64,000 nucleotides of DNA. Origin: an uncultured Propionimicrobium sp. (GTDB taxonomy: Bacteria; Actinomycetota; Actinomycetes; Propionibacteriales; Propionibacteriaceae). Shown here in pieces: positions 26,500-35,133 of this stretch. Below the pieces are notes generated by a model that was given only the letters and a program-made list of their open reading frames with translations, was not told where the DNA came from and did no database searches. Position 1 is the first letter of the stretch, and every line of letters begins with the position of its first letter. The translations under genes and the position numbers were made by a program. The stretch covers positions 1-64,000 of the forward strand of contig CAMIGX010000008.1 in assembly GCA_946221385.1 (NCBI GenBank), in the 5' to 3' direction.

Positions 26500-27897
26500 A
26501 TGGCACGTATTGAATCTGACTCAATGGGCAAGATCGAGGTCGCTGAGGACCGTTACTGGGGTGCTCAGACCGAACGCAGCTTGCATAATTTCGATATCGG
26601 ACGCGACACCTTCGTGTGGGGACGTCCCATGATCAAGGCGCTCGGCGTCTTGAAGAAGGCCGCAGCGCAGGCGAACGCCGAACTGGGCGAACTTCCCGCT
26701 GACAAGGCCGAGCTCATCGTCCAAGCAGCCGACGAAGTCATCGCTGGCAAGCTCGACGAGCACTTCCCGTTGGTGGTCTTCCAGACCGGCTCGGGCACCC
26801 AGTCGAACATGAACACCAATGAGGTGATCTCCAACCGCGCGATTGAGATCGCCGGCGGCGAGCTGGGCAGCAAGGATCCCGTCCACCCCAACGACCACGT
26901 CAATCGTGGCCAAAGCTCCAATGACACCTTCCCGACTGCGATGCACATCGCGATCGTCCAGCAGCTCAATGACAAGCTCTATGACGACGTCGCCAAGCTG
27001 CGTGACACGCTTGCCGCCAAGGCCGAGCAGTACGCCGACGTCGTGATGGTCGGCCGCACCCACCTGCAAGATGCCACTCCCGTCACGCTGGGCCAGGTCA
27101 TCGGCGGCTGGGTCGCGCAGATCGATTTCGCCGTCGACGCAATCCGCTATGCCGACTCTCGCGCTCGTGAACTGGCTATCGGTGGCACGGCGGTCGGCAC
27201 GGGTCTCAACGCGCACCCTGAGTTCGGCAAGCTCGCGGCTAAGAAGATCAGCGAAGAGAGCGGCATCGAATTCACCCAGGCTGACAATCTGTTCGCTAAT
27301 TTGAGCGCGCACGATCCGCTGGTGCAGGTCTCGGCGTCGTTGCGTACGCTGGCCGGCGCGCTGATGAAGATCGCCAATGACGTGCGCTGGTATGCCTCGG
27401 GCCCACGCAATGGCATCGGTGAGCTGATCATCCCCGAGAACGAGCCAGGCTCCTCGATCATGCCGGGCAAGGTCAACCCGACCCAGTGCGAGGCGATGAC
27501 CATGGTCGCCACCAAGGTCTTCGGCAATGACGCGACCGTCGGTTTCGCCGGCAGCCAGGGCAACTTCCAGCTCAACGTCTATAAGCCAGTGATGGCCTGG
27601 TGCGTGCTCGAATCGATCCAGCTGATTGGTGACGCGTGCGTCAGCTTCAACGACCACTGCGCGGTCGGCATCGAGCCAAATGAACCCAAGATCAAGCAGA
27701 ATTTGGACGCAAACCTGATGCAGGTAACGGCGCTCAACCGGCACATTGGTTACGACAATGCCGCCAAGATCGCCAAGAATGCGCACAAGAAGGGCTTGAC
27801 GCTCAAGGAATCAGCTTTGGAGTCTGGCTTGCTGAGCGAAGCAGACTTTGACGCTTGGGTCGTGCCGGTAGACATGACTCATCCGAGTGCTGGGTGA
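26500..27897 (+). CDS. fumC: Class II fumarate hydratase
   Basis: 465 residues. The superfamily signature GSSIMPGKVNPTQ is present near residue 318, with TGSGTQSNMNTNEV and GRTHLQDATPVTLG, all typical of FumC. The enzyme hydrates fumarate to malate without an iron-sulfur cluster; in propionate formers it works in reverse, feeding succinate formation. The start has no Shine-Dalgarno sequence and follows the tkt terminator directly. A hypothetical gene starts 20 bases later. Confidence 0.96.
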   Translation: MARIESDSMGKIEVAEDRYWGAQTERSLHNFDIGRDTFVWGRPMIKALGVLKKAAAQANAELGELPADKAELIVQAADEVIAGKLDEHFPLVVFQTGSGTQSNMNTNEVISNRAIEIAGGELGSKDPVHPNDHVNRGQSSNDTFPTAMHIAIVQQLNDKLYDDVAKLRDTLAAKAEQYADVVMVGRTHLQDATPVTLGQVIGGWVAQIDFAVDAIRYADSRARELAIGGTAVGTGLNAHPEFGKLAAKKISEESGIEFTQADNLFANLSAHDPLVQVSASLRTLAGALMKIANDVRWYASGPRNGIGELIIPENEPGSSIMPGKVNPTQCEAMTMVATKVFGNDATVGFAGSQGNFQLNVYKPVMAWCVLESIQLIGDACVSFNDHCAVGIEPNEPKIKQNLDANLMQVTALNRHIGYDNAAKIAKNAHKKGLTLKESALESGLLSEADFDAWVVPVDMTHPSAG

Positions 27898-27917
27898 CGA
27901 ATCGATAGGAGTTTGCG

Positions 27918-28646
27918 ATGGCTGACCGCAAAAAGAAGACCCGAGGTTTGGGATTGGCGGCCAGCCTGTTGGGCGGCAAGGCGGGGATCATCGCCGCGGG
28001 AGTCGAGCTAGCCACCCCATTGGTAAAGACCTTGGTGGCGAACTTCAACGACCCGCATAAGCGGGCGGAGATCCTCGCCGCGCTGCCCAAAATTAATTCC
28101 GGAACCGACAACTCCGCCCAGGGTCTGGCCGCCCGGGCCGAGGGGCTCGCGGTCCAGCTACGGGTCCTCGCTGAGACCGCCGATAAGCCAGGCGAAGCAG
28201 AACGGCTCGCCGGCTTTCAACAGCGCTTAGATGCGTTAAGCAAAGCAGTACCATTCGCTGCCATGTCGGGCAAGGGCGCGAAGAAGGCCCTCCGCCAGCT
28301 CGGCAAGAATTTTGATGCGCTAGCCAGTGACATCTTCGCCGCCCTCGTCGACGAAGTCTCCCAGCTGCCACCCGATCAAATCCCAGCAGATCAACTTTCT
28401 GCCCCTCAGATCTCGGCTGGCTCGCAGCGGGAGCCCAAAGGGGCATTGCGCGGCCAACGTCCGCTGCGGATTCGCAGCGCTAGTCAAGGCAATCGGGGGA
28501 CTGCCGAATATTCTCAGCCACCGCAGTCACGTGCTGAAGATGACCGGCGACGTCGGCCACGCTTTGCCGCTAAGCCGCAGTCGATGCCTACTGGAAAATC
28601 TGCGCGGCGGACGAACCGTCGCAGATTCGGTCCGGAGCCGCTGTGA
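27918..28646 (+). CDS. Hypothetical protein with basic, disordered C-terminus
   Basis: 242 residues; not recognised. TAGGAG precedes the ATG. Residues 10-60 contain an Ala/Leu-rich helix possibly associated with membrane (GLAASLLGGKAGIIAAGVEL), 60-150 are helical, and the last 90 are Pro/Gln/Arg-rich, ending in clusters such as RRTNRRRFG. No catalytic motif is seen. The stop overlaps the start of the VanW gene (GTGA), so the two are coupled and may work together at the envelope. Confidence 0.7.
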   Translation: MADRKKKTRGLGLAASLLGGKAGIIAAGVELATPLVKTLVANFNDPHKRAEILAALPKINSGTDNSAQGLAARAEGLAVQLRVLAETADKPGEAERLAGFQQRLDALSKAVPFAAMSGKGAKKALRQLGKNFDALASDIFAALVDEVSQLPPDQIPADQLSAPQISAGSQREPKGALRGQRPLRIRSASQGNRGTAEYSQPPQSRAEDDRRRRPRFAAKPQSMPTGKSARRTNRRRFGPEPL

Positions 28647-30379
28647 ACGTCGAGATCGCGCCCGCTGACCGCCGACAAGGCATCCGTCAAGCGCTGGTCA
28701 TCGTCGGCATTATAGTTGGCCTCTTGCTGGTCGGCTGGGTAGTAGCAGCTGCGCTGACCAACAATGTCGTGCCAGCTAAGGCCAGCGTCAACGGGGTCGA
28801 GATCGGTGGGTTGCGTAAAGCAGACGCTGTGGAGAAATTGCGGACCGAATTCGCGGCCAACTCGCAGCGACCAATCCAATTGCTCGAAGTAGAACAGCTC
28901 TTGGGTAGTTTTCAGCCGTCCGACGCTGGCCTGGAAATCGACTACGAACAGACCGTGCGCGCTGCAGGAGCAAGGCCAGGCTGGAGCTTGCCGCACATCA
29001 TGCGCGTCATTCGCGGTGGCGGACCCACTGAGCTGGTCGTCAACGTTGATCGTGAACGGCTAGCGTCCCAGGTGCAATCGGTAGCCCGTGACGTCCACCG
29101 CGCCCCGGTGCCGGCGAAGGTCATCTTGCATCCCGATGGCCGGATCGAACGCCAAGCGATGCAGACCGGCCAAAAGATCGTCGTCGATCAGACCCTGGAA
29201 GCAGTGCGGGGCAATTACGTTCGGCAAATGAATAGCCAGGCGCACCATTTCAAGGTCGAGGCTGACGTCTACCGCGAAATCCCGAAAATCAATGACGCCG
29301 AAGCTGAAGGCTTCGTCACCGACAAGCTGCAGCCCGCGCTGCAGACGATCGTGATCAAGACCGGAGCTCAGCGTGCTGAACTGGGCCCCGCGCAACTAGC
29401 TGCCGGGCTAGCTATCCGGGAAACCGACGACGCGCTCAGCCTAGAGGTGGATGTGCCGCGCATCGTCCAAGCTGCCGAACAGCAGCTGGAAAAATTGAAC
29501 GTCACCAAGCCTGTGGACGCCTCGATCGTTCTCAAAGACGGCCGTCCGGTGATCAATCCGTCGGTGGCTGGGCAAGGTTTCACCAGTACGGACCTAGAGA
29601 AAGCTTTGACCGCAGTGCTCGTCGACGGCCAGCCACGCGAAATCAACTTGGACATTTCAGCCAAGCAACCCGATTTCACCACCGAAGACGCTGAACGCCT
29701 GCAGATTCGCGAAGTCATTGGGGAATTCACTACGCACTTCCCGCCGTCGGAATATCGCAATGTCAATCTCGGACTGGCAGCTAAAGCGATCAATGGGACA
29801 TTGATCAAACCAGGGGAGACCTTCAGCTTGGCTCAGGTCACTGGACCACGCAATGAGTCCACCGGCTATGTGCCAGGCGGGGTGCTGGTCGGTGACCGGA
29901 TCGAATATGTCGTCGGCGGCGGAGTCTCGCAGTCTGCGACGACCACCTATAACGCGGCCTTCTTCGCCGGTATGACCGACATCGAACATCACCCGCACAC
30001 GCAATATTTCAGTCAATATCCACCGGGCCGGGAAGCGACCGTCTACGAGGGCCAGTTGGATTTGAAGTTTCGCAATGACACCCCGTACGGGGTCTTGATG
30101 GAAGCCTATGTGCGTCCATCCGGGCCAGATTTCGGTTCGATCACGGTGCGAGTCTGGTCGACGCGTCACTACGACTCAGTGCAGGCGACCGAGCCGATCA
30201 AGTCGAATTTCACTACTGCACCAGCGCAGACCTCCAATCGGCCAGGCTGTGTCCCGCAGCAGGCTTCCCAAGGTTTCGACGTCAAATTCCAGCGGCTATT
30301 GACCAAGGCCGGCCACACGAAAGTCGAAGACTATGCCTGGACCTATCAGCCCATCCCACAGATCACCTGCACCGCTTGA
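28643..30379 (+). CDS. VanW-family membrane-anchored protein with peptidoglycan-binding-like domain
   Basis: 578 residues from GTG 28643. One membrane helix lies at about residues 14-35 (ALVIVGIIVGLLLVGWVVAA). The outside part has a repeated alpha/beta region like the YoaR/PG_binding_4 domain (residues 45-370), then the VanW domain with LIKPGETFSL, GGVLVGDRIEYVVGGGVSQ and the FRNDTPYGVLMEAY end. VanW proteins sit beside vancomycin-resistance genes in some bacteria, but the function is unknown; a cell-wall role is inferred. It is coupled to the upstream hypothetical gene. Confidence 0.85.
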   Translation: MNVEIAPADRRQGIRQALVIVGIIVGLLLVGWVVAAALTNNVVPAKASVNGVEIGGLRKADAVEKLRTEFAANSQRPIQLLEVEQLLGSFQPSDAGLEIDYEQTVRAAGARPGWSLPHIMRVIRGGGPTELVVNVDRERLASQVQSVARDVHRAPVPAKVILHPDGRIERQAMQTGQKIVVDQTLEAVRGNYVRQMNSQAHHFKVEADVYREIPKINDAEAEGFVTDKLQPALQTIVIKTGAQRAELGPAQLAAGLAIRETDDALSLEVDVPRIVQAAEQQLEKLNVTKPVDASIVLKDGRPVINPSVAGQGFTSTDLEKALTAVLVDGQPREINLDISAKQPDFTTEDAERLQIREVIGEFTTHFPPSEYRNVNLGLAAKAINGTLIKPGETFSLAQVTGPRNESTGYVPGGVLVGDRIEYVVGGGVSQSATTTYNAAFFAGMTDIEHHPHTQYFSQYPPGREATVYEGQLDLKFRNDTPYGVLMEAYVRPSGPDFGSITVRVWSTRHYDSVQATEPIKSNFTTAPAQTSNRPGCVPQQASQGFDVKFQRLLTKAGHTKVEDYAWTYQPIPQITCTA

Positions 30380-30422
30380 TCATTTCCGTCATCGTTGCGT
30401 CTGCGAACGGTCCGAGATCGAG

Positions 30423-30446
30423 CCCGCTAAGCCGAGCCTTAGCGGG
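30423..30446 (+). terminator. Hairpin after the VanW gene
   Basis: CCCGCTAAG-CCGAGC-CTTAGCGGG is a perfect 9-bp stem, without a T-run. A TAAGAT hexamer at 30456-30461 follows, a possible -10 for fdxA. Confidence 0.5.
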
Positions 30447-30491
30447 TGGGCGCGCTAAGATTGGCGCAGTCTAGTTAGGAGAGCTGCCGAA

Positions 30492-30812
30492 ATGACCTAT
30501 GTCATCGCCTTGCCGTGCGTCGACGTCAAAGATCGCGCCTGCGTCGAGGAATGCCCGGTGGACTGCATTTACGAAGGCGAGCGCAGTCTCTACATTCACC
30601 CTGACGAATGCGTCGACTGCGGCGCCTGCGAGCCGGTGTGCCCCGTCGAAGCGATCTATTACGAGGACGATCTGCCTGAGAATATGGCCGACTGGACCGC
30701 GATCAATGCCAATTTCTTCGAGGGCATCGGGTCACCGGGCGGTGCTGCACGGCTCGGCCCGGTCGATAAGGACGAGCCCACCGTCGCCGCGTTGCCGCCG
30801 CAAGGCGAGTGA
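30492..30812 (+). CDS. fdxA: Seven-iron ferredoxin
   Basis: 106 residues. Cys9, Cys17 and Cys50 fit a 3Fe-4S cluster; Cys21, Cys40, Cys43 and Cys46 fit a 4Fe-4S cluster, by comparison with the Azotobacter FdI pattern; Cys25 is extra. The C-terminal tail WTAINANFFEGIGSPGGA is typical of actinobacterial FdxA/FdxC. It carries single electrons to redox partners not identified here. TTAGGAGAG precedes the ATG. dapC follows nine bases later, an arrangement common in actinobacteria. Confidence 0.94.
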   Translation: MTYVIALPCVDVKDRACVEECPVDCIYEGERSLYIHPDECVDCGACEPVCPVEAIYYEDDLPENMADWTAINANFFEGIGSPGGAARLGPVDKDEPTVAALPPQGE

Positions 30813-30821
30813 GCCCCGTCG

Positions 30822-31928
30822 ATGAGTCCAGCACGCCGCGTCGCTGACAGGCTGCCCGACTTTCCCTGGGATTCGTTAGCGGCTGCGAAAGCCACCGCCA
30901 AGGCCCATCCAGCTGGCATCGTCGACCTGTCAGTGGGCACGCCAGTCGACCCCGTACCCGAATTCATCGCTGACGAGCTGCGTGCCGCTGCGCAACGCTG
31001 GGCTGGCTATCCGACCGTGTGGGGGACTGCGAGCTTGCGGTCGGCGATCTTGAGCTATCTGGCTGATCGCTGGCAGGCGAGCGGATTGGACGAACCAAAT
31101 GTCTTGCCCGTGATGGGCTCAAAAGAGTTCGTCGCCGCGCTGCCCAGCCAACTCGGCTTGGGCGCAGATGACGTCGTCGTGATCCCCAAAGTCGCCTATC
31201 CGACCTATGAAGTGGGCGCGTTGTTGGCAGGCTGCCGAATCGTGCGCTGCGACGACCCGGCAGCGTTGAACGAAAGCCCCAGCTTGATTTGGCTCAACTA
31301 TCCGGCAAATCCGCACGGTGCGATAGCCGACATTGAGCTGCTGCGCGCCTGGGTCGCGGTCGCCCGGCAGCATGACGCGGTCTTGGCCAGCGACGAATGC
31401 TATGGCGAATTCGGTTGGGACGCCGAACCGATTTCTGTGCTCGACCCGCGCGTACATGACGCAGATAGTAAAAACATCATCGCCATCCATTCGATGTCGA
31501 AGCGCTCAAATATGGCAGGTTATCGAGCCGCGTTCGCAGCCGGTTGCAAGGGTGTGCTCGGTGGGCTGCTGGAGCTGCGTAAACATGCCGGGGCGATGGT
31601 TCCCGGCCCAGTACAAGACGCCATGAGCGTGGCCCTTAGCGACCAGACTCACGTCGAAGCGCAGCGTGCTCGCTATCTGCGTCGCCGCGATATTTTACGG
31701 TCGGCGCTGGAGCAGGCCGGTTTCCGTATCGAGCATTCTGAGGGTTCGCTGTATCTGTGGGCGACCCGTGACGAGGACGGCCGCGACTCGGTTCAGTGGT
31801 TAGCCGATCGTGGCATCTTGGTCGCTCCCGGCGATTTCTACGGCAATGACTCGGCGCAATTCGTCCGGGTCGCGCTGACGGCCACCGACGAGCGTGTCGA
31901 GTCTGCTGCCGACCGCTTACGACAGTGA
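30822..31928 (+). CDS. dapC: Succinyldiaminopimelate aminotransferase DapC
   Basis: 368 residues, fold-type I aminotransferase. The PLP lysine is in HSMSKRSNMAGYR; the N-terminus PDFPWDSLAAAKATAKAHP and SVGTPVDPVP are typical of actinobacterial DapC. It converts N-succinyl-2-amino-6-ketopimelate with glutamate in diaminopimelate synthesis. No strong ribosome site precedes ATG 30822; coupling to fdxA is likely. dapD and dapE lie 1-2 kb further on. Confidence 0.9.
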   Translation: MSPARRVADRLPDFPWDSLAAAKATAKAHPAGIVDLSVGTPVDPVPEFIADELRAAAQRWAGYPTVWGTASLRSAILSYLADRWQASGLDEPNVLPVMGSKEFVAALPSQLGLGADDVVVIPKVAYPTYEVGALLAGCRIVRCDDPAALNESPSLIWLNYPANPHGAIADIELLRAWVAVARQHDAVLASDECYGEFGWDAEPISVLDPRVHDADSKNIIAIHSMSKRSNMAGYRAAFAAGCKGVLGGLLELRKHAGAMVPGPVQDAMSVALSDQTHVEAQRARYLRRRDILRSALEQAGFRIEHSEGSLYLWATRDEDGRDSVQWLADRGILVAPGDFYGNDSAQFVRVALTATDERVESAADRLRQ

Positions 31929-31992
31929 ACTGTAGACGTCTGCAGTTGACTGAGCGTACGTACCAAAATGACTGTGCGTACGTACCAAAATG
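31928..31992 (+). repeat. Near-palindrome and 22-bp-period direct repeat after dapC
   Basis: AACTGTAGAC/GTCTGCAGTT (31928-31947) is nearly self-complementary. After it GCGTACGTACCAAAATG occurs at 31954-31970 and again, unchanged, at 31976-31992. Each copy holds the self-complementary CGTACG. The stretch to the next stop at 32025 is otherwise empty. Confidence 0.75.
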
Positions 31993-32024
31993 GCTAGTTG
32001 CGTCGAGAATTCGGGGACGAAGCA

Positions 32025-32924
32025 TCACGGCCGCAAGGTGATTTCTACCACGCCGGCAGCCGGCAATGGTCGCGGCGTGGCCTGTTGATTGATCGGCTGC
32101 CAACTGGGCAGCTGATCGGTGCCGATGCGTAACTGGACATCACCGACAGCGATCTGTTCAATGCCAGCTGAGCGGCTGCGCAGCAACGAAAGCTGAGCGA
32201 CCGCCCAAGCGGTGGTCTGATCTGGAGTGTTGACCACGATCCGGGTCGGTGCTGCGTCAATCGTGATTTGGGCGCCGTAGACCCGCTGCAAGAACTCGAC
32301 CAGCGATTGCCCGTCAGCGGCCGGGCTCAAGCGATCGACGCAGCTCACCGCCGCGGAGCTATGGCCAGTCAGCGCGCTCGCCCAGGAACGGCCCTTTTGC
32401 TCATGTTGCCGATAGGCATGTGGAAAGCCGGAGCGCTGCACGGCTTGGGCCACGTCATTGATGTCACCGGTCTCCCAGCCAGGAATGGTGACCAGCACCT
32501 CGTAAAACTTGCCCGAGGAATACCAAGGATCCATGATCTGTTCGACGCTGCCCCAACCCTGGGAGGGACGCTGCTGAAATAGCCCCACTGAATCGCGGTC
32601 GCCGTAGTCGAGATTTCGGATATCGGATTCTTGATAGGCGGTCGTCAACGCGATTGATGCCGCTCGCGGTACGAGCCCGCGGCGGATCGATTCGCCTACG
32701 ATGATTGACGCGTTGAGCGACTGCTCGTGGGTCAAGTAGGTGCTGAATCCGTCAACGTTCACCCGGCAGCCCTGCGCCGGCACTGGTGCCGGCGGCTCGG
32801 AATTTCGGGACGAAAACAGCGCGGCGAGCAGCGCCCACATCACGATCAGCAGCGAGATCGTGATGACGACGACCGCTGTAGCGTTCTTGCGCCGGGACTG
32901 CGACGAAGCGCCTGGATGGGCCAT
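32025..32924 (-). CDS. Membrane-anchored lysozyme-like protein
   Basis: 299 residues. A single helix lies at about residues 15-37 (ATAVVVITISLLIVMWALLAAL) after a basic N-terminus. Outside it, TTAYQESDIRNLDYGDRDSVGLFQQRPSQGWG is reminiscent of transglycosylase-like folds (Glu followed by SVGLFQQRP). Homologues in actinobacteria are often mislabelled heavy-metal transporter. It may act on peptidoglycan; the catalytic Glu is inferred. Two bases separate it from the dapD stop, so it is cotranslated with dapD. Confidence 0.75.
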   Translation of the reverse strand: MAHPGASSQSRRKNATAVVVITISLLIVMWALLAALFSSRNSEPPAPVPAQGCRVNVDGFSTYLTHEQSLNASIIVGESIRRGLVPRAASIALTTAYQESDIRNLDYGDRDSVGLFQQRPSQGWGSVEQIMDPWYSSGKFYEVLVTIPGWETGDINDVAQAVQRSGFPHAYRQHEQKGRSWASALTGHSSAAVSCVDRLSPAADGQSLVEFLQRVYGAQITIDAAPTRIVVNTPDQTTAWAVAQLSLLRSRSAGIEQIAVGDVQLRIGTDQLPSWQPINQQATPRPLPAAGVVEITLRP

Positions 32925-32926
32925 CG

Positions 32927-33907
32927 TCAGTTGGCGTGCAATTGCGCGTTCAGTTCGATGTTCTGGTCACCCCGTGGCTTGGCCAGCACCGTCCCTGACT
33001 GCGAATCGCGGATATACAAGATGTCGCTGTTGCCGCTCAATTCGCGGGCTTTGGCGACTTGCCCGTCGGGCAGCTGCACCTTGGTGCCCGCCGTCAAATA
33101 CAGCCCTGCCTCGACGACGCAGTTGTCGCCCAGCGAAATGCCGATGCCAGATTCGGCGCCCAGCAGGCAGCCCTTGCCGATCGAAATCTGTTCCTTGCCG
33201 CCGCCCGACAGCGTGCCCATGATCGACGCGCCGCCGCCGATGTCTGAGCCATCGTCGACGATGACGCCTTGCGAGATGCGTCCTTCGACCATCGAGGCGC
33301 CCAGCGTGCCCGCATTGAAGTTGACGAAACCCTCATGCATGACTGTCGTGCCTGCCGCGAGATGCGCGCCCAGTCGGACGCGCGCGCCGTCAGCAACCCG
33401 CACCCCCGAGGGGATGACGTAATCAAGCATCCGGGGGAATTTGTCGACGCTGGTGACGACCAAACCACCATGCCGACCGCGCAGCGTGCCGCGGGCAGTT
33501 TCGAAACTCGCCACGTCACAAGGCCCGGCGGTGGTCCATACGACATTCGGCAGCACCGCGAAAATGTTGTCCAGGTTGATCGAACGCGGCCGGACCAGGC
33601 GGTGACTCAGCAGGTGCAGTCGCAGGTAGGCGTCAGCGACATCCTTAGGCGCGGCGTCCAAGTCGATTTCGACCTTGACGATCTCTTCGGTGACGCCACG
33701 AGTCTCGTCAAAATGTCTAGCCGCGCGCAGCACACCCGGAGGATTGTCGCCGCCTGACGCATCGCCCAGGTTCGGCTCGGGATACCAAACATCGAGGATC
33801 TGGTCGGAGTCGTGCACGCTGGCTAGGCCGAACCCCCAGGCGCGGCGGGGGTGGTCAACCTGGCTCGGGGCGGAAGCGTTCTCGGGAGCGTTCTCGGACT
33901 GCGTCAT
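32927..33907 (-). CDS. dapD: Tetrahydrodipicolinate N-succinyltransferase DapD (actinobacterial type)
   Basis: 326 residues from ATG 33907; the frame is open beyond, but no homology is expected there. The C-terminal half is a left-handed beta-helix of hexapeptide repeats (VRVADGARVRLGAHLAAGTT, GASIMGTLSGGGKEQISIGKG). The N-terminal RAWGFGLASVH and VWYPEPNLGD match actinobacterial DapD. It adds succinyl from succinyl-CoA to tetrahydrodipicolinate. A leaderless start is likely (TAGGCT, seven bases, ATG). It is divergent from dapE, with 109 bases between starts. Confidence 0.93.
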   Translation of the reverse strand: MTQSENAPENASAPSQVDHPRRAWGFGLASVHDSDQILDVWYPEPNLGDASGGDNPPGVLRAARHFDETRGVTEEIVKVEIDLDAAPKDVADAYLRLHLLSHRLVRPRSINLDNIFAVLPNVVWTTAGPCDVASFETARGTLRGRHGGLVVTSVDKFPRMLDYVIPSGVRVADGARVRLGAHLAAGTTVMHEGFVNFNAGTLGASMVEGRISQGVIVDDGSDIGGGASIMGTLSGGGKEQISIGKGCLLGAESGIGISLGDNCVVEAGLYLTAGTKVQLPDGQVAKARELSGNSDILYIRDSQSGTVLAKPRGDQNIELNAQLHAN

Positions 33908-33914
33908 GACATCA

Positions 33915-33920
33915 AGCCTA
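33915..33920 (-). promoter_or_regulatory. -10 element of a leaderless promoter for dapD
   Basis: TAGGCT on the minus strand stands seven bases before ATG 33907. Confidence 0.55.
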
Positions 33921-34003
33921 GCTAGCTTGACTGACAGATCTGCCCAAAGGAATCTTGCGAGCAAATTGCACCGATCAGTCCAGGCGGCTGCTTGTGAGGC
34001 GAC

Positions 34004-34009
34004 TAGCCT
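34004..34009 (+). promoter_or_regulatory. -10 element of a leaderless promoter for dapE
   Basis: TAGCCT stands seven bases before ATG 34017, mirroring the dapD signal on the other strand. Confidence 0.55.
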
Positions 34010-34016
34010 GGCATGC

Positions 34017-35096
34017 ATGGCTGAGATGACGACCTTGCCCACCGACGATCTGACCGCGCTATTCCAGGCCATCGTCGACATCGAATCGGTGAGCCGCAAC
34101 GAATGTGCGCTGGCGAACGCGGTCGAGGCGACCTTGCAAGGCTGTGCGCATTTAGAGATCCTGCGCGATGGCGACGCGATCATCGCCCGGACGAACCTGG
34201 CCCGCCCAGAACGGGTCATCATCGCCGGCCACCTGGATACCGTCCCGGTCGCCGGGAATCTGCCTTCGAAGCTCGTCGACGGCGTGTTGTTCGGACGGGG
34301 CACCGTTGACATGAAGGGCGGGGTGGCAGTCATGACGCAGCTAGCCGTCCAATTGGCCGCGCCTACCCGCGACATCACCTGGGTCTTCTATGACCGCGAA
34401 GAGATCGCGTCGGCAGAAAACGGTTTGGGTCGCTTGGCCGCCAACCATCCCGAATGGCTCGCCGGCGACCTAGCAATCTTGATGGAGCCGACCAGTGCCC
34501 AAGTCGAAGCCGGCTGCCAGGGCACGATCCGTGTCGACGTCACGACTCGCGGTTTAGCGGCGCACAGCGCGCGTGCTTGGATGGGCCACAACGCGATCCA
34601 CGACATCGCCGAGGTGGTGCGCCGCGTCGTCGAATTTGATGCTGGTCCAGTTGACGTGGACGGCTTGACTTATCGCGAAGGGCTCAACGTCACGATGATC
34701 AACGGCGGCGTGGCAGGCAATGTCATTCCAGACGCTTGCGTCGCGCAAGTTAATTTCCGATTTGCGCCAGATAAATCCACCGAGCAAGCGGTCGCGATTT
34801 TGCGTGAACTGTTTGCTGGATTTGAGCAAGATTTCGTCGATATTTCGCCTGCTGCTCGTCCTGGCCTGAATATTTCTGCCACGCAAGATTTCATTAAAGC
34901 TGTCGGCGACGAGGTCAAAGTGGGGCCGAAATATGGTTGGACCGATGTCGCGCGTTTTTCGGCATTGGGCATTGCTGCGCTGAATTACGGACCTGGTGAT
35001 GCGAACAAAGCGCACGCTGATGACGAATCTTGTCCGGTCGAACAGGTCGAATTGTGCGCAACCACTTTGCGTCGCTGGCTGACTGCGGCAGACTGA
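34017..35096 (+). CDS. dapE: Succinyl-diaminopimelate desuccinylase DapE
   Basis: 359 residues from ATG 34017 (MAEMTTLPTDD). M20 metallopeptidase motifs are present: AGHLDTVPV (His, Asp), FGRGTVDMKGG (bridging Asp), FYDREEIASAENG (catalytic and metal Glu) and LMEPTSAQVEAGCQG. The C-terminal metal His is in NKAHADDE. It releases succinate to give LL-diaminopimelate. The frame extends 114 codons upstream across dapD but is not used. A LOG-family gene follows 38 bases on. Confidence 0.93.
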   Translation: MAEMTTLPTDDLTALFQAIVDIESVSRNECALANAVEATLQGCAHLEILRDGDAIIARTNLARPERVIIAGHLDTVPVAGNLPSKLVDGVLFGRGTVDMKGGVAVMTQLAVQLAAPTRDITWVFYDREEIASAENGLGRLAANHPEWLAGDLAILMEPTSAQVEAGCQGTIRVDVTTRGLAAHSARAWMGHNAIHDIAEVVRRVVEFDAGPVDVDGLTYREGLNVTMINGGVAGNVIPDACVAQVNFRFAPDKSTEQAVAILRELFAGFEQDFVDISPAARPGLNISATQDFIKAVGDEVKVGPKYGWTDVARFSALGIAALNYGPGDANKAHADDESCPVEQVELCATTLRRWLTAAD

Positions 35097-35133
35097 GGCG
35101 CGCCGAGAATTTTCACCCAGCACAGGAGAACGC

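Noticed and set aside
26521..27786. 421-codon minus-strand frame opposite fumC
   Set aside because: Shadow of fumC, without a promoter or ribosome site.
31954..31992. CRISPR-like direct repeats after dapC
   Set aside because: Two short copies with a five-base gap cannot form an array, and no cas gene is present.
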